Assembly: GCA_035459025.1 (NCBI GenBank)
Contig: DATHYT010000045.1
Span: 18,317-82,316, forward strand
DNA length: 64,000 nucleotides
Reading direction: 5' to 3'
Origin: JAABQT01 sp035459025
GTDB taxonomy: Bacteria > Pseudomonadota > Gammaproteobacteria > Burkholderiales > SG8-39
This document shows positions 1 through 9,054 of this stretch, in pieces (position 1 is the first letter of the stretch; each line of letters starts with the position of its first letter). The notes under the pieces were generated by a model. It ran no database searches. It was not told the origin of the DNA and was given only the letters and a program-made list of their open reading frames with translations. The position numbers and the translations under genes are program-made.

Positions 1-1
1 C

Positions 2-1471
2 GACGCGATGTCGGCCGCCGCCCGGCGCACCTCGCAGCTGATCGCCCTGGCCGGCGCACTGCTGACGCTGCTGCTTGCCGCCGGCGGCATCCTCATCTCC
101 CGGCGCAGCCTCGCGCGCCTGCAGCGTGCCGAGGCGCAGCAGCGCTCCGCCGAGCAGCGCCTGGCCCAGCTCGCGCAATTCGACGCCCTCACCGGCCTCG
201 CCAACCGCACGTTGTTCCAGGATCGCCTGGCGCAGGCGATCGCGCGCGCGCACCGCAGCGAGCGGCGCGTCGCGCTGCTGTTCCTCGATCTCGACCGCTT
301 CAAGGAGATCAACGACTCGCTCGGCCATGAAGCCGGCGACTGCGTGCTGCAGGAGGCCGGTGTGCGCCTGCGCCGGCAGCTGCGCGAGGGCGACTCGGTG
401 GCGCGCCTGGGCGGCGACGAGTTCACGGTGATCCTGGAAGACGTGGAAAGCGCCGAGCAGGTGCAGGAGGTGGCGAAGAAGCTGCTGCGCGCCTTCGCCG
501 AACCGATGTCCTTCGCCGGCCGCGACCTGTTCGTCACGCTCTCGATCGGCATCGCGCTCTACCCCAGGGACGGCGACGACGCCGACAGCCTGCTCAAGCA
601 CGCCGACACCGCGATGTACCAGGCGAAGCACGAAGGTCGCGACAACCTGCAGTTCTACGCGGCCGCCATGAGCGCGGCCGCGAACGAGCGCCTCTCGCTC
701 GAGGGCAGTCTGCGGCAGGCGCTGGAGCGCAGCGAGTTCGTGCTGCATTACCAGCCGGTGGTGCGGCTGGCGAGCGGCGAGATCTCGAGCGTCGAGGCGC
801 TGCTGCGCTGGCGCCACCCGCAGGACGGCCTGGTGCCGCCGGGGCGCTTCATCGGCGCGGCCGAGCAGAACGGCCTCATCGTGCCGATCGGCGCCTGGGT
901 GCTGCAGGAAGCCTGCGCGCAGGCTGCGCGCTGGCAGGCGGCGGGCCTGCGGCCGGTGCGCGTGGCGGTCAACCTGTCGGCACGCCAGTTCCGGCGCCCC
1001 GGTCTGGTGGACACGGTGCGCGCGGCGCTGCGCGCCGCGGCGCTGCATCCGCAGTGGCTGCTGCTGGAGATCACCGAGACCCTGCTGATGGATAACCCGA
1101 CCGCGGGCAGCGCGGTGCTGGGGGCGCTGCGCGACCTGGGCGCGCACATGGCGCTTGATGACTTCGGCACCGGGTATTCCTCGCTCGCCTACCTGAAGCA
1201 CTTCCCGCTCGACTTCATCAAGATCGACCACTCGTTCGTGCGCGACATTCCGGGCGATGCCGACGACGCGTCGATCGTCAAGGCCACCATCGGCCTCGCC
1301 GCAAGCCTCGGCATGCTGACCACCGCGGAAGGCGTCGAAACGCAGGCGCAGCTCGCGTTCCTGAAGGAGCACGGGTGCCGCTACGGGCAGGGATTCCTGT
1401 TCAGCCCGGCGGTGGAGGCGGATGCGTTCGCGGCGATGCTGCGCGAGGAGCGTATCCTCGGCGGCGCCTAG
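2..1471 (+). CDS. GGDEF-EAL domain protein (c-di-GMP turnover), 5' end cut by window
   Basis: Makes and/or degrades cyclic di-GMP at the inner membrane. The frame is open to the first base, so the N-terminus lies outside the window; the first ATG visible is at base 8. A hydrophobic segment (residues about 11-30 from that ATG) and a short coiled region lead into a GGDEF domain. It has an intact GGDEF motif and an RxxD inhibitory site (REGD) exactly five residues before it. A C-terminal EAL domain follows with EALLRW and DDFGTGYSSL motifs, so both activities look intact. The sensor domain is missing here. The TAG stop shares CTAG with the stop of the convergent oxidoreductase gene. Confidence 0.93.
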   Translation, partial: DAMSAAARRTSQLIALAGALLTLLLAAGGILISRRSLARLQRAEAQQRSAEQRLAQLAQFDALTGLANRTLFQDRLAQAIARAHRSERRVALLFLDLDRFKEINDSLGHEAGDCVLQEAGVRLRRQLREGDSVARLGGDEFTVILEDVESAEQVQEVAKKLLRAFAEPMSFAGRDLFVTLSIGIALYPRDGDDADSLLKHADTAMYQAKHEGRDNLQFYAAAMSAAANERLSLEGSLRQALERSEFVLHYQPVVRLASGEISSVEALLRWRHPQDGLVPPGRFIGAAEQNGLIVPIGAWVLQEACAQAARWQAAGLRPVRVAVNLSARQFRRPGLVDTVRAALRAAALHPQWLLLEITETLLMDNPTAGSAVLGALRDLGAHMALDDFGTGYSSLAYLKHFPLDFIKIDHSFVRDIPGDADDASIVKATIGLAASLGMLTTAEGVETQAQLAFLKEHGCRYGQGFLFSPAVEADAFAAMLREERILGGA

Positions 1472-2487
1472 AAGCCCTCCAGCACCAGCTTGCCGACCGT
1501 GTGGCCGTGCTCGAGGCGCTGGTGCGCCTGGCGCAGGTTCTCGGCGCAGATCCGCCCGAGGTTGGCGCGGAACGTCGTCACCAGGGTGCCCGCCTCGAGC
1601 AGTCCCGCGGCGTCCTCGAGCAGGTTGTGCTGCGCCTGCATGTCCGGCGTCCGGAACGTCGAGCGCGTGAACATTCCTTCCCACGCGAAGCTCACGCTCT
1701 TTTCCTGCAGCGGCGCCAGGTCCACCGGCCGCAGCGTGCGCACGATGGAGCAGATGCGGCCCTGCGGCGCGATGAGGCGCGCCAGCTCGGGGAAGATCGC
1801 GTCGGTGTTGTTGCAGCACAAGACGTAGTCGGCTTCCGGCGCGCCGAGCGCGGCGAGCTGCGGCGCCAGCGCCTGCGTATGGTCGACGACGGCGTCGGCG
1901 CCGAGGCCCCTGACCCAGGCGATCGAGTCGGGCCGCGAAGCGCTCGCGATGACCGTGAGGCGCGCGAGCTTCTTCGCCAGCTGGATTGCGATCGAGCCCA
2001 CGCCGCCCGCGCCGCCGAGGATCAGCAGGCGCCGGCTGGCGTGGGCGCCGGACTTGGAGATGCCCATGCGATCGAACAGCGCTTCCCAGGCGGTAATGGT
2101 GGTGAGCGGCATCGCCGCGGCCTCGGCGAAGGAGAGATTCGTGGGCTTCGGGCCGACGATGCGCTCGTCGACGAGGTGCAGCTGGCAGTTCGCGCCCGGG
2201 CGCTGGTTGCTGCCCGCGTAGTAAACCTTGTCGCCCGGCTTGAAGAGCTCGGCTTCCGGACCCGTCGCCTGAACGATGCCGGCCGCGTCCCAGCCGAGAA
2301 TCTTCAGCTCGGTGTCGGGACGGTTGCCCGCGGCGCGGCGCTTGGTGTCCACCGGGTTCACCGACACCGCCTTCACCTCGACCAGCAGGTCGCGGCCTTT
2401 CGGCTCGGGGGCATCGAGCGTGACGTCGAGCAGCGACTCGGGATCGTCGATGGGCAGGTACTTGTAGTGGCCGACGGCTTTCATCAT
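1468..2487 (-). CDS. Zinc-type alcohol dehydrogenase / quinone oxidoreductase family protein
   Basis: MDR-superfamily NAD(P)H-dependent oxidoreductase of 339 residues. The N-terminal GroES-like fold is seen in VKAVSVNPVDTKRR and GWDAAGIV. The Rossmann motif GGAGGVGSIAIQLAKKL is near residue 160. The family (often annotated zinc-binding alcohol dehydrogenase, ZADH/QOR-like) reduces quinones or enones; the structural-zinc cysteine cluster of true ADHs is not evident, and the substrate cannot be told from sequence. Two consecutive ATGs (2487 and 2484) are possible starts. The gene is divergent from glnS with about 31 bases between starts and convergent with the GGDEF-EAL gene. Confidence 0.88.
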   Translation of the reverse strand: MMKAVGHYKYLPIDDPESLLDVTLDAPEPKGRDLLVEVKAVSVNPVDTKRRAAGNRPDTELKILGWDAAGIVQATGPEAELFKPGDKVYYAGSNQRPGANCQLHLVDERIVGPKPTNLSFAEAAAMPLTTITAWEALFDRMGISKSGAHASRRLLILGGAGGVGSIAIQLAKKLARLTVIASASRPDSIAWVRGLGADAVVDHTQALAPQLAALGAPEADYVLCCNNTDAIFPELARLIAPQGRICSIVRTLRPVDLAPLQEKSVSFAWEGMFTRSTFRTPDMQAQHNLLEDAAGLLEAGTLVTTFRANLGRICAENLRQAHQRLEHGHTVGKLVLEGF

Positions 2488-2506
2488 GGCGATGTTACCG
2501 CGCTAG

Positions 2507-2512
2507 TAGAAT
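2507..2512 (+). promoter_or_regulatory. Candidate -10 box for leaderless glnS
   Basis: TAGAAT ends six bases before the GTG start of glnS. There is no Shine-Dalgarno sequence between it and the start, and transcription would begin at or next to the GTG. No convincing -35 hexamer is seen. Confidence 0.4.
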
Positions 2513-2518
2513 TCCGGC

Positions 2519-4144
2519 GTGAGCAAGCCGCAGCCGCCTTCCACGTCCAACTTCATCAAGCAGGTGATCGAGGCCGACCTCGCCTCGGGCAAGCACAAGC
2601 GCCTCGTGACCCGCTTCCCGCCCGAGCCGAACGGCTACCTGCACTTCGGCCACGCCAAGTCGATCGTGCTCAACTTCGGTCTGGCGCAGGAATACGGCGG
2701 GCGCTGCAACCTGCGCTTCGACGACACCAACCCGGAGAAGGAGGAGCAGGCCTACGTCGATTCGATCGAGGACATGGTGCGCTGGCTGGGGTACGACTAC
2801 GGCAAGGCGTTGTACGCCTCGGACTATTTCGACTTCATGTATCGGTGCGCGGAGCATCTGGCGCAGCAGGGCCTCGCCTACGTCGACAGCCAGAGCGCCG
2901 AGCAGATGCAGCACAAGCGCGGCTCGTTCACCGAGCCGGGCACGGACAGCCCGTATCGCAGCCGCTCGCCCGGCGAGAACCTCGCGCTCCTGCGCGAGAT
3001 GCGGGACAAAAAGCACCCCGACGGGACGCACGTGCTGCGCGCGAAGATCGACATGGCTTCGCCCAACATCAACCTGCGCGACCCGGTGCTGTACCGGATC
3101 AAGCACGTGGCGCACCACCGCACCGGCGACAACTGGTGCATCTATCCAACGTACACCTACGCGCACCCGATCGAGGATGCGCTCGAGGGCATCACGCACT
3201 CGCTCTGCACTCTGGAGTTCGAGGACCAGCGGCCGTTCTACGACTGGCTGCTGGGCAAGCTTGCCGACGGCGGCCTGCTCAAGCGACCCCTGCCCCAGCA
3301 GATCGAGTTCGCCCGGCTCAACCTGACGCATGTCGTCCTGTCGAAGCGCCGTCTGGTCGAGCTCGTCGACAAGGGCCACGTCGACGGCTGGGACGATCCG
3401 CGCCTGCCGACGCTGGCGGGTGCGCGCCGGCGCGGCTATACGCCGGAGGGGTTCCGGCGCTTTGCCGAGCGCATCGGCATCTCGAAGGCAAATCAGGTGA
3501 TCGATTTCTCCGTGCTCGAGGACGCCATGCGCGAGCACCTGAATGAGGTGGCGCCGCGGCGCATGGCCGTGCTGGATCCGGTCAAGCTGGTGATCGAGAA
3601 CTATCCCGCCGGGATAGAGGAGACGGTCGAGGTGCCGAACCATCCGCAGAAACCGCAGATGGGCAAGCGCTCGGTGCCGTTCTCCGGCGAGCTGTGGATC
3701 GAGCGCGAGGATTTCCAGGAGGCGCCGCCGAAGGGATACTTTCGTCTCTATCCGGGCAACCAGGTGCGCCTGCGCTACGGCTACGTCGTCAAGTGCATCG
3801 GGTACGACAAGGCGACCGATACCGTGCGCTGCACGTACCTGCAGGACTCCCGGTCAGGCACGCCGGGCGCGGACAAGTACAAAGTGAAAGGCAACATCCA
3901 CTGGGTGAGCGCAAAGCACGCGCATGCGGCCAGCGTTCACCTGTACGACCGGCTGTTCGCAGACCTGCAAAGCGACGGACTGAATCCCGGCTCGAAGAAG
4001 ACGATCGGGGCCAAGCTCGAGCCGTGCCTGCAGGAGGCGCGCGCCGGCGATCCGCTGCAATTCGAGCGCCACGGCTACTTCGTCGCCGACCGCGACGGCT
4101 TCAACCGCACCGTGACGTTGCGCGACTCCTGGGCGAAGGCCTAA
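2519..4144 (+). CDS. glnS: Glutaminyl-tRNA synthetase
   Basis: Charges tRNA-Gln with glutamine in the cytoplasm. The protein has 541 residues, close to the usual 550. The class I HIGH-type signature appears in PPEPNGYLHFGHAKS near residue 30-45 and the KMSKS-type loop is VLSKRR near residue 270. The catalytic core is followed by the C-terminal anticodon-binding beta-barrels typical of GlnRS, including PFSGELWIEREDF. The start is GTG, chosen because the family N-terminus (SNFIKQVIEADL) follows directly and no upstream in-frame start is better. The stop shares CTAA with the convergent ParB-like gene. Confidence 0.97.
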   Translation: MSKPQPPSTSNFIKQVIEADLASGKHKRLVTRFPPEPNGYLHFGHAKSIVLNFGLAQEYGGRCNLRFDDTNPEKEEQAYVDSIEDMVRWLGYDYGKALYASDYFDFMYRCAEHLAQQGLAYVDSQSAEQMQHKRGSFTEPGTDSPYRSRSPGENLALLREMRDKKHPDGTHVLRAKIDMASPNINLRDPVLYRIKHVAHHRTGDNWCIYPTYTYAHPIEDALEGITHSLCTLEFEDQRPFYDWLLGKLADGGLLKRPLPQQIEFARLNLTHVVLSKRRLVELVDKGHVDGWDDPRLPTLAGARRRGYTPEGFRRFAERIGISKANQVIDFSVLEDAMREHLNEVAPRRMAVLDPVKLVIENYPAGIEETVEVPNHPQKPQMGKRSVPFSGELWIEREDFQEAPPKGYFRLYPGNQVRLRYGYVVKCIGYDKATDTVRCTYLQDSRSGTPGADKYKVKGNIHWVSAKHAHAASVHLYDRLFADLQSDGLNPGSKKTIGAKLEPCLQEARAGDPLQFERHGYFVADRDGFNRTVTLRDSWAKA

Positions 4145-5118
4145 GCCTCGTCGGGCGCGCCACCCGCGCTCGCCAGGTCTTCCTGCTTCACCTTTTCCGT
4201 ATTGAACTTCGCCGCCCGCCCGATCATCGTCTTCAGCACGTCCTCGAGCGCCGGCGGCTCGCCCTGCATGAAGCGCAGCGGATTCACCCTCGCGACCACG
4301 AACGCGCGCAGATAAGGACTCTGGAACCCGCGCGCCTTCAGCTTCTTGATCACCTCGGCCACGTTCTCGTCCAGCTCCTGCAGCATCGCGGCGTGCTTCT
4401 CGTGTGACTTCAGTGCCTTCGACAGGGGCTCGTCGGAGAACTTCTCCAGCCGCCGCACGACCGGGTTGTACGCGCCGCCGGCGAACTTGGCGTTCTTTTC
4501 GTAGCACAGCCCCATCGTCACGAAGGACGCCTCCTCCAGGTAGAAGGAAAAACCGGCCTCCGGCCGCGCAGCGTCCTCCTCGATCAGCCCGCGATAGATG
4601 CGGATCACCTCCAGGGACTTCTCTTTGAGGTTGTGCGCTTTCTCGGTGTTCAGCGCCAGGATCTGCCACGCCACCTCGCGCTTGGGCACTACCAGCGCGG
4701 TCACCGATTTCGCTCCCAGGCGCCGCAGCGCCATCAACCGATGCATGCCGTTCGGCGTCCAGAAGCCGTCCTTGGGCGCCGTGACGCAGATGATCGGGTC
4801 GAGAAACATGCCGGTCCTGTCGATGACGTCGGCCAGCTTCTTGTGGTGCGCGTCCGAGAGGTCGCGCTGGAACGGCGTCGGCTCGACTTCCGAGATCGGC
4901 AGGATGCAGGAGAGCAGCGCGCCCCCTCCCAGCGGGTCCTTGTAGGTGCCGATCACTTCGCCGCCCGCCTGCTTCACCCGCTCGCGCACCTCCTCGGCCT
5001 CCCCCGAGAGCATGTCGAGCCGGCACTCAGCGGGCGTCAGCCCGCGGCTGAGCGCCTGCGCCTTCTTCACCCGGCGCTTCGCCGGGGCCCGCTTCAGTCC
5101 GGATCTTCTGGTTGCCAT
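4141..5118 (-). CDS. Orphan ParB/sulfiredoxin-fold domain protein
   Basis: A 325-residue protein with a ParB N-terminal-like domain at about residues 75-150. The segment PNGMHRLMALRRLG carries the GxxRxxA box II pattern used by ParB-family proteins for nucleotide contacts. The basic N-terminus (RRSGLKRAPAKRRVKKA) could bind nucleic acid. The remainder is helical and unrecognised. There is no parA, parS-like cluster or replication gene nearby, so a chromosome-segregation role is not supported. It could be a DNA-binding regulator or a ParB-like nuclease. The TAG stop overlaps the glnS stop. Confidence 0.8.
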   Translation of the reverse strand: MATRRSGLKRAPAKRRVKKAQALSRGLTPAECRLDMLSGEAEEVRERVKQAGGEVIGTYKDPLGGGALLSCILPISEVEPTPFQRDLSDAHHKKLADVIDRTGMFLDPIICVTAPKDGFWTPNGMHRLMALRRLGAKSVTALVVPKREVAWQILALNTEKAHNLKEKSLEVIRIYRGLIEEDAARPEAGFSFYLEEASFVTMGLCYEKNAKFAGGAYNPVVRRLEKFSDEPLSKALKSHEKHAAMLQELDENVAEVIKKLKARGFQSPYLRAFVVARVNPLRFMQGEPPALEDVLKTMIGRAAKFNTEKVKQEDLASAGGAPDEA

Positions 5119-5191
5119 GCGGCTAGCTTAGCGCAGGTGGTGTGAACCGACCGGCGCCGGATGCCGGCCGTGTCTTACGATACGCGCGGCC

Positions 5192-6397
5192 ATGCGCTCC
5201 CGCCCCGATCCCCTCCTCTTCGCCGTCTGCGCGCTGGGCATCACGCAGATCACCGCCTGGGGCACGAGCTACTACTGCCTGGGCGTGCTCGCCAACCCGA
5301 TCGCCCGGGATACCGGCTGGAGCCTGAGCCTGATCTATTTCGGCTTCACCGTGTCGCTGCTCGTGATGGGGGCGGTGTCGACCTGGGCGGGACGCGCCAT
5401 TGACCGCTTCGGCGCGCAGGCGGTGATGAGCACCGGTACCGTGCTGGTCTCTGCGGGCCTGCTGCTGCTGTCGCTTGTGACGAGCGAAGCCGCCTACCTC
5501 GGCGTGTGGGCGTTTCTCGGCGTCGGCATGCGCCTGTGCCTGTACGACGCCGCCTTCGCCGCGCTGGTGCAGGTCGTGCCCTCCCGCGGCCGGCGCGCCA
5601 TCTCCTACCTGACGCTCTTCGGCGCGTTCGCCTCCACGGTGTTCTGGGTCGTCGGCCACTACCTCAACGAGGCGCTCGGCTGGCGCGAGACGCTCGGCTG
5701 GTTCGCGCTCATCAACCTCTCGGTCTGCCTGCCGCTCAACTGGTTCGGGCTGGCGCGCCGCGAGCCGGCCGGCGGACACGAGGCCGCGGCGGCGAAGCCC
5801 TCGGTGGACGGCGCGCCGCTGCAGGGCAAGGTGCGCACCATCGCCATCGCGCTGTTTGCGCTCGTGATGTCGCTGAACGGCTTCGTCTTCGGCGTGGTCA
5901 CCGTGCAGCTGGTGCCGCTGCTGGAAGCCGCCGGGCTCGCTACCGCGGCCGCCGTGTGGGTCGCCTCGATGAAAGGCTTCGCCCAGTTCGGCGGCCGCCT
6001 CGTGGAGATCGTCTTCGGGCGCAATCTTCGCGCCATCACGGTCGCGCGCATCGCCATCGGCGTGCTGCCGGCGTCCTTTGCCGTGCTCTTGTTCTCCGGC
6101 GGCAACCTGCAGGCGGTGATTGCCTTTACGCTGCTGATGGGCGCCTCGCAGGGCGTGATCACCATCGTGCGCGGCGCGGTGCCGCTGGCGCTCTTCGGCG
6201 CCACAGGCTACGGCGCAGTGCTCGGTGTGCTCGCCACGCCCATCCTCATCGTCAACGCCGCGTCGCCGACGATCTTCGCGCTGATCGTCGATGGCTGGGG
6301 CTGGAACGCCGCCGAGGTCGTGCTGCTCGCCGCGGCGGCGGCCTCGTGGCTGGCGATGGAGGCGATGTCGCGCTGGTACGAGAAGCGCCGCCGCTAG
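5192..6397 (+). CDS. MFS transporter
   Basis: Inner-membrane carrier of the major facilitator superfamily, 401 residues. Roughly twelve hydrophobic segments are visible. The loop 2-3 signature appears as GRAIDRFGAQAVM near residue 66. A central cytoplasmic loop (about residues 190-210) separates two six-helix halves. The substrate is unknown. A TACGAT hexamer lies ten bases before the ATG, with no Shine-Dalgarno. Six bases separate its stop from the convergent degQ-type gene. Confidence 0.9.
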   Translation: MRSRPDPLLFAVCALGITQITAWGTSYYCLGVLANPIARDTGWSLSLIYFGFTVSLLVMGAVSTWAGRAIDRFGAQAVMSTGTVLVSAGLLLLSLVTSEAAYLGVWAFLGVGMRLCLYDAAFAALVQVVPSRGRRAISYLTLFGAFASTVFWVVGHYLNEALGWRETLGWFALINLSVCLPLNWFGLARREPAGGHEAAAAKPSVDGAPLQGKVRTIAIALFALVMSLNGFVFGVVTVQLVPLLEAAGLATAAAVWVASMKGFAQFGGRLVEIVFGRNLRAITVARIAIGVLPASFAVLLFSGGNLQAVIAFTLLMGASQGVITIVRGAVPLALFGATGYGAVLGVLATPILIVNAASPTIFALIVDGWGWNAAEVVLLAAAAASWLAMEAMSRWYEKRRR

Positions 6398-6403
6398 CCG
6401 GGA

Positions 6404-7804
6404 TCAGCCCGCCTGCAGCGGCACGAACAGCCGCCGCTCGCCCCGCTGCACCAGCAGCGCAATGGTCTTGCCCGATTGCGTCGCGCTTCTGAGGTCCTCG
6501 ACGCTCGCCACCAGTTTGCCGTCCGCCTGCAGCACGATGTCGCCCGGAGCAATGCCGGCGCGCGCCGCGGCGCCGTTCACGCCCTGCACCAGCAGCCCGC
6601 CCGGCACGTGAGCTGCCTCGAGTTCCTGCGGCGTGAGCGGGCGCACCGCAAGGCCGAGCCGGCCCTTGCCCGCCGCCTCGTCGTCAGCGGCCTGCTGCTT
6701 CGACTTGTCCTCGGCGGTGCCGAGCGTGGCAGCGAGCGTGCGCCGCTCCCCCTTGCGCAGCACTTCGAACTGCACCTTCGCGCCCGGCGTCGACTCGCCC
6801 ACCATCGCGGCCAGCTCGCCGGAATCGCCGACCGGCCGGCCATTGAACTTCACCACCACATCGCCCGGCTGCAATCCCGCGTGCTGCGCGGGGCTGTCCG
6901 GCGCCACGGCGGCGACCAGCGCGCCCTGCGGACGCTCGAGGCCGAACGACTCGGCGAGCGCCTGGTTCATGGTCTGCACGTTGACGCCGAGGCGCGCATG
7001 CGTGGCATGCCCGGTGGCCACGATCTGGTCCTTGACGCGCAGCGCCATGTCGATGGGAATCGCGAACGACAGGCCCTGGTAGCCGCCCGAGCGGCTGTAG
7101 ATCTGCGAGTTGATGCCGATCACTTCGCCGTCGAGGTTGAACAGCGGCCCGCCGGAATTGCCCGGATTCACAGCCACGTCGGTCTGGATGAACGGCACGT
7201 AGATATCGCCCGGCAGCGAGCGGCCCTTGGCGGACACGATGCCCGCCGTGACGCTGTTCTCGAAGCCGAACGGCGAGCCTATGGCCACCACCCAGTCGCC
7301 CACCCGCGCGCGCTTCGGGTCGCCCAGCCTCACCACGGGGAGCTCGCGCGCATCGATGCGCAGCACGGCGATGTCGGTCGCCGGGTCGGTGCCGAGCACC
7401 TCGGCCTTGAACTCGCGCCGGTCGGTGAGCTTGACCGTGACCTCGGTCGCGTTCTGCAAGACGTGGGCATTGGTGAGCACGATGCCGTCGGTGCTGAGGA
7501 TGAAGCCCGAGCCCTGGCCCTGAACGGGCATCTCGGGCATCGGCGTACCGAACTGGAACGGCAACCCGCGGAACAGCTCCGGCGCCGCCTGCTGCGCGCC
7601 CGCCTTGCGCGTGCCCGACGTGGCGATGTTGACGACCGCAGGGCCGTAGCGCTGCACGATGCCGGCGAAATCCGGCAGCTGCGCCGCGGCTACGGGCGCC
7701 GCCGCCTGCGCGACGCCTGTGTTGAGGTACTGCGCGCCCACGATCGCGCCCATTGCGGACATCGCCAGCGCCGCCAGCAATATCACGATCTTCCTGGTCT
7801 GCAT
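6404..7804 (-). CDS. Do-like periplasmic serine protease (DegP/DegQ/HtrA family)
   Basis: Envelope protein-quality-control protease of 466 residues. An N-terminal signal/anchor segment (KIVILLAALAMSAMGAIVGA) is followed by a trypsin-like domain. The triad reads His114 (TNAHV), Asp144 (ATDIAVL) and Ser217 (NPGNSGGP). Two PDZ domains follow at about residues 280-370 and 385-460. The domain order matches DegP/DegQ; the lack of a long LA loop and the size favour DegQ or MucD type. The ATG is preceded by AGGAGA, so this gene has a normal leader. It is divergent from the outer-membrane barrel gene. Confidence 0.94.
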   Translation of the reverse strand: MQTRKIVILLAALAMSAMGAIVGAQYLNTGVAQAAAPVAAAQLPDFAGIVQRYGPAVVNIATSGTRKAGAQQAAPELFRGLPFQFGTPMPEMPVQGQGSGFILSTDGIVLTNAHVLQNATEVTVKLTDRREFKAEVLGTDPATDIAVLRIDARELPVVRLGDPKRARVGDWVVAIGSPFGFENSVTAGIVSAKGRSLPGDIYVPFIQTDVAVNPGNSGGPLFNLDGEVIGINSQIYSRSGGYQGLSFAIPIDMALRVKDQIVATGHATHARLGVNVQTMNQALAESFGLERPQGALVAAVAPDSPAQHAGLQPGDVVVKFNGRPVGDSGELAAMVGESTPGAKVQFEVLRKGERRTLAATLGTAEDKSKQQAADDEAAGKGRLGLAVRPLTPQELEAAHVPGGLLVQGVNGAAARAGIAPGDIVLQADGKLVASVEDLRSATQSGKTIALLVQRGERRLFVPLQAG

Positions 7805-7941
7805 GTTGCGTCTCCTGCGAATTCCGGATGCCGCTTGGACCGGGCGCTTGCGCGGCGGTTCCCGGCGCCGGGACGGCGCGGTCGCAATTGGGCATAATGC
7901 GCGGCAACCTGTGGGTAGGGGGAACCTTGACGGAGGCTAAA

Positions 7942-8559
7942 GTGAAAATTGCGGCAACCATGATCGCAGCGCTCGTCGGCATGCTGGCCGGGTTCCAGGC
8001 TCATGCACAGTCATCGTCCGTCTACATCGGGGCCAGCGGCGGCGCGGTGTGGACCGACGCGGCCAACAGCGTGGCCTCCAATTCGCGTGGTGGAATTCAC
8101 GACGAGAGCGTTCCCAACGGCTTCAAGGTCTTTGGCGGCCGCATCCGAGACAACTTCGGCATCGAGCTCGCGTACTACTACCTCGGCAAGTTCGACATCG
8201 TCACGCCCGGCACGGGCGGGATCCTGGACCAGCTCGAGACCCGGGCGCTGGCGGTCTCCGGCGTCTACTCGGCGCCGCTCGGGCACGGATACAACTTCAT
8301 CGCCAAGCTCGGCATCGCGTTCACGGAGGCGCAGTACGATTGCAGGACGGGTGGTTGCGGCTCGGCCCCCCTTATCGACACCAGGCGCCGCGGCAATTCG
8401 GGGCTTATCGGACTGGGCATCACCTCGCAGGTGTCGTCCAACGTCGCGTTGCGGATGGAGTTCGAGCACATCGGCAACGTTCGGCATGCCATGTCGAATA
8501 CCGTCTTCTTCAACGACGGCTACGACATGTTCTCGGTGGGCCTGCACCTGAATTTCTGA
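7942..8559 (+). CDS. Outer-membrane beta-barrel protein (OmpA/OmpW-like fold)
   Basis: A 205-residue exported protein. The GTG start at 7942 is chosen over longer ATG starts because GGAGG lies five bases upstream and the reading begins a clean signal peptide ending AGFQAHAQ. The mature part shows alternating hydrophobic strands (IELAYYYLGKF, ALAVSGVYSAPLG, NVALRMEFEHIG) and ends in a C-terminal phenylalanine, the usual beta-barrel assembly signal. The likely role is a small porin or structural barrel; no ligand can be inferred. It stands alone, followed by a weak hairpin. Confidence 0.82.
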   Translation: MKIAATMIAALVGMLAGFQAHAQSSSVYIGASGGAVWTDAANSVASNSRGGIHDESVPNGFKVFGGRIRDNFGIELAYYYLGKFDIVTPGTGGILDQLETRALAVSGVYSAPLGHGYNFIAKLGIAFTEAQYDCRTGGCGSAPLIDTRRRGNSGLIGLGITSQVSSNVALRMEFEHIGNVRHAMSNTVFFNDGYDMFSVGLHLNF

Positions 8560-8576
8560 TCGGGTAGGACGTTCCA

Positions 8577-8597
8577 ACGGCCCTTAGGTTGGGCCGT
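8577..8597 (+). terminator. Hairpin after the outer-membrane barrel gene
   Basis: ACGGCCC, loop TTAGGTT, GGGCCGT: a perfect seven-base-pair stem 17 bases after the stop. It lacks a clear U-tract, so termination is only possible. Confidence 0.35.
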
Positions 8598-8621
8598 GTG
8601 CCGAGCAAGCTCTTGTTTTGA

Positions 8622-8650
8622 TTGACGGAAACCTGCCGTCCCTGTATAAA
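8622..8650 (+). promoter_or_regulatory. Sigma-70 promoter of the cold-shock gene
   Basis: TTGACG (8622-8627) and TATAAA (8645-8650) are separated by exactly 17 bases, one of the best promoter matches in the window. Transcription would start near 8657, giving a leader of about 130 bases, as is usual for csp genes. The inverted repeat CCTGCCGT (8632-8639) / ACGGCAGG (8654-8661) brackets the -10 box and could be an operator or a start-site hairpin. Confidence 0.75.
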
Positions 8651-8788
8651 GGCACGGCAGGATTCTCAAGCAGAGAAAAAGCTGGTCCGCCGGCGGCCCG
8701 AGTGCCGCGCTCATCAGTTGCTTCGTTTCCTTTCCTTGATCATTCCGCAGGGCAAGCGCCCTTTCATTCATCACTGGGGAAGCAAGAC

Positions 8789-8992
8789 ATGAGCGCAGGT
8801 ACCGTGAAGTGGTTCAACGACGCCAAGGGTTTCGGGTTCATCACGCCGGAGGACGGCAGCAAGGATCTGTTTGTGCATTTTTCGGCGATCCAGGGCGGCG
8901 GCTTCAAGACGCTGAAGGAGAACGACAAGGTGCAGTTCGACGTGGTGCAGGGCCCAAAGGGCACCCAGGCCACCAACGTCAGGCCCGCCTGA
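8789..8992 (+). CDS. Cold-shock domain protein (CspA family)
   Basis: A 67-residue single OB-fold protein that binds single-stranded RNA and DNA and melts mRNA structure. RNP1 is KGFGFITP and RNP2 is LFVHFSAI, both intact, and the protein begins with the typical TVKWFNDAKGFGF. The ATG at 8789 is chosen over longer upstream readings because the domain starts there and family length is 66-70. A strong promoter and a perfect intrinsic terminator flank the gene, so it is probably a separate transcript. Confidence 0.97.
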   Translation: MSAGTVKWFNDAKGFGFITPEDGSKDLFVHFSAIQGGGFKTLKENDKVQFDVVQGPKGTQATNVRPA

Positions 8993-9010
8993 TCGCGACG
9001 ACGGCAATCC

Positions 9011-9036
9011 AAGCCCGGTCGCACCGGGCTTTTTTG
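9011..9036 (+). terminator. Intrinsic terminator of the cold-shock gene
   Basis: AAGCCCGGT (9011-9019) and ACCGGGCTT (9023-9031) form a perfect nine-base-pair stem with a three-base loop, followed by a run of T. Confidence 0.88.
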
Positions 9037-9054
9037 TTTCCACGGGGAGCGGGC

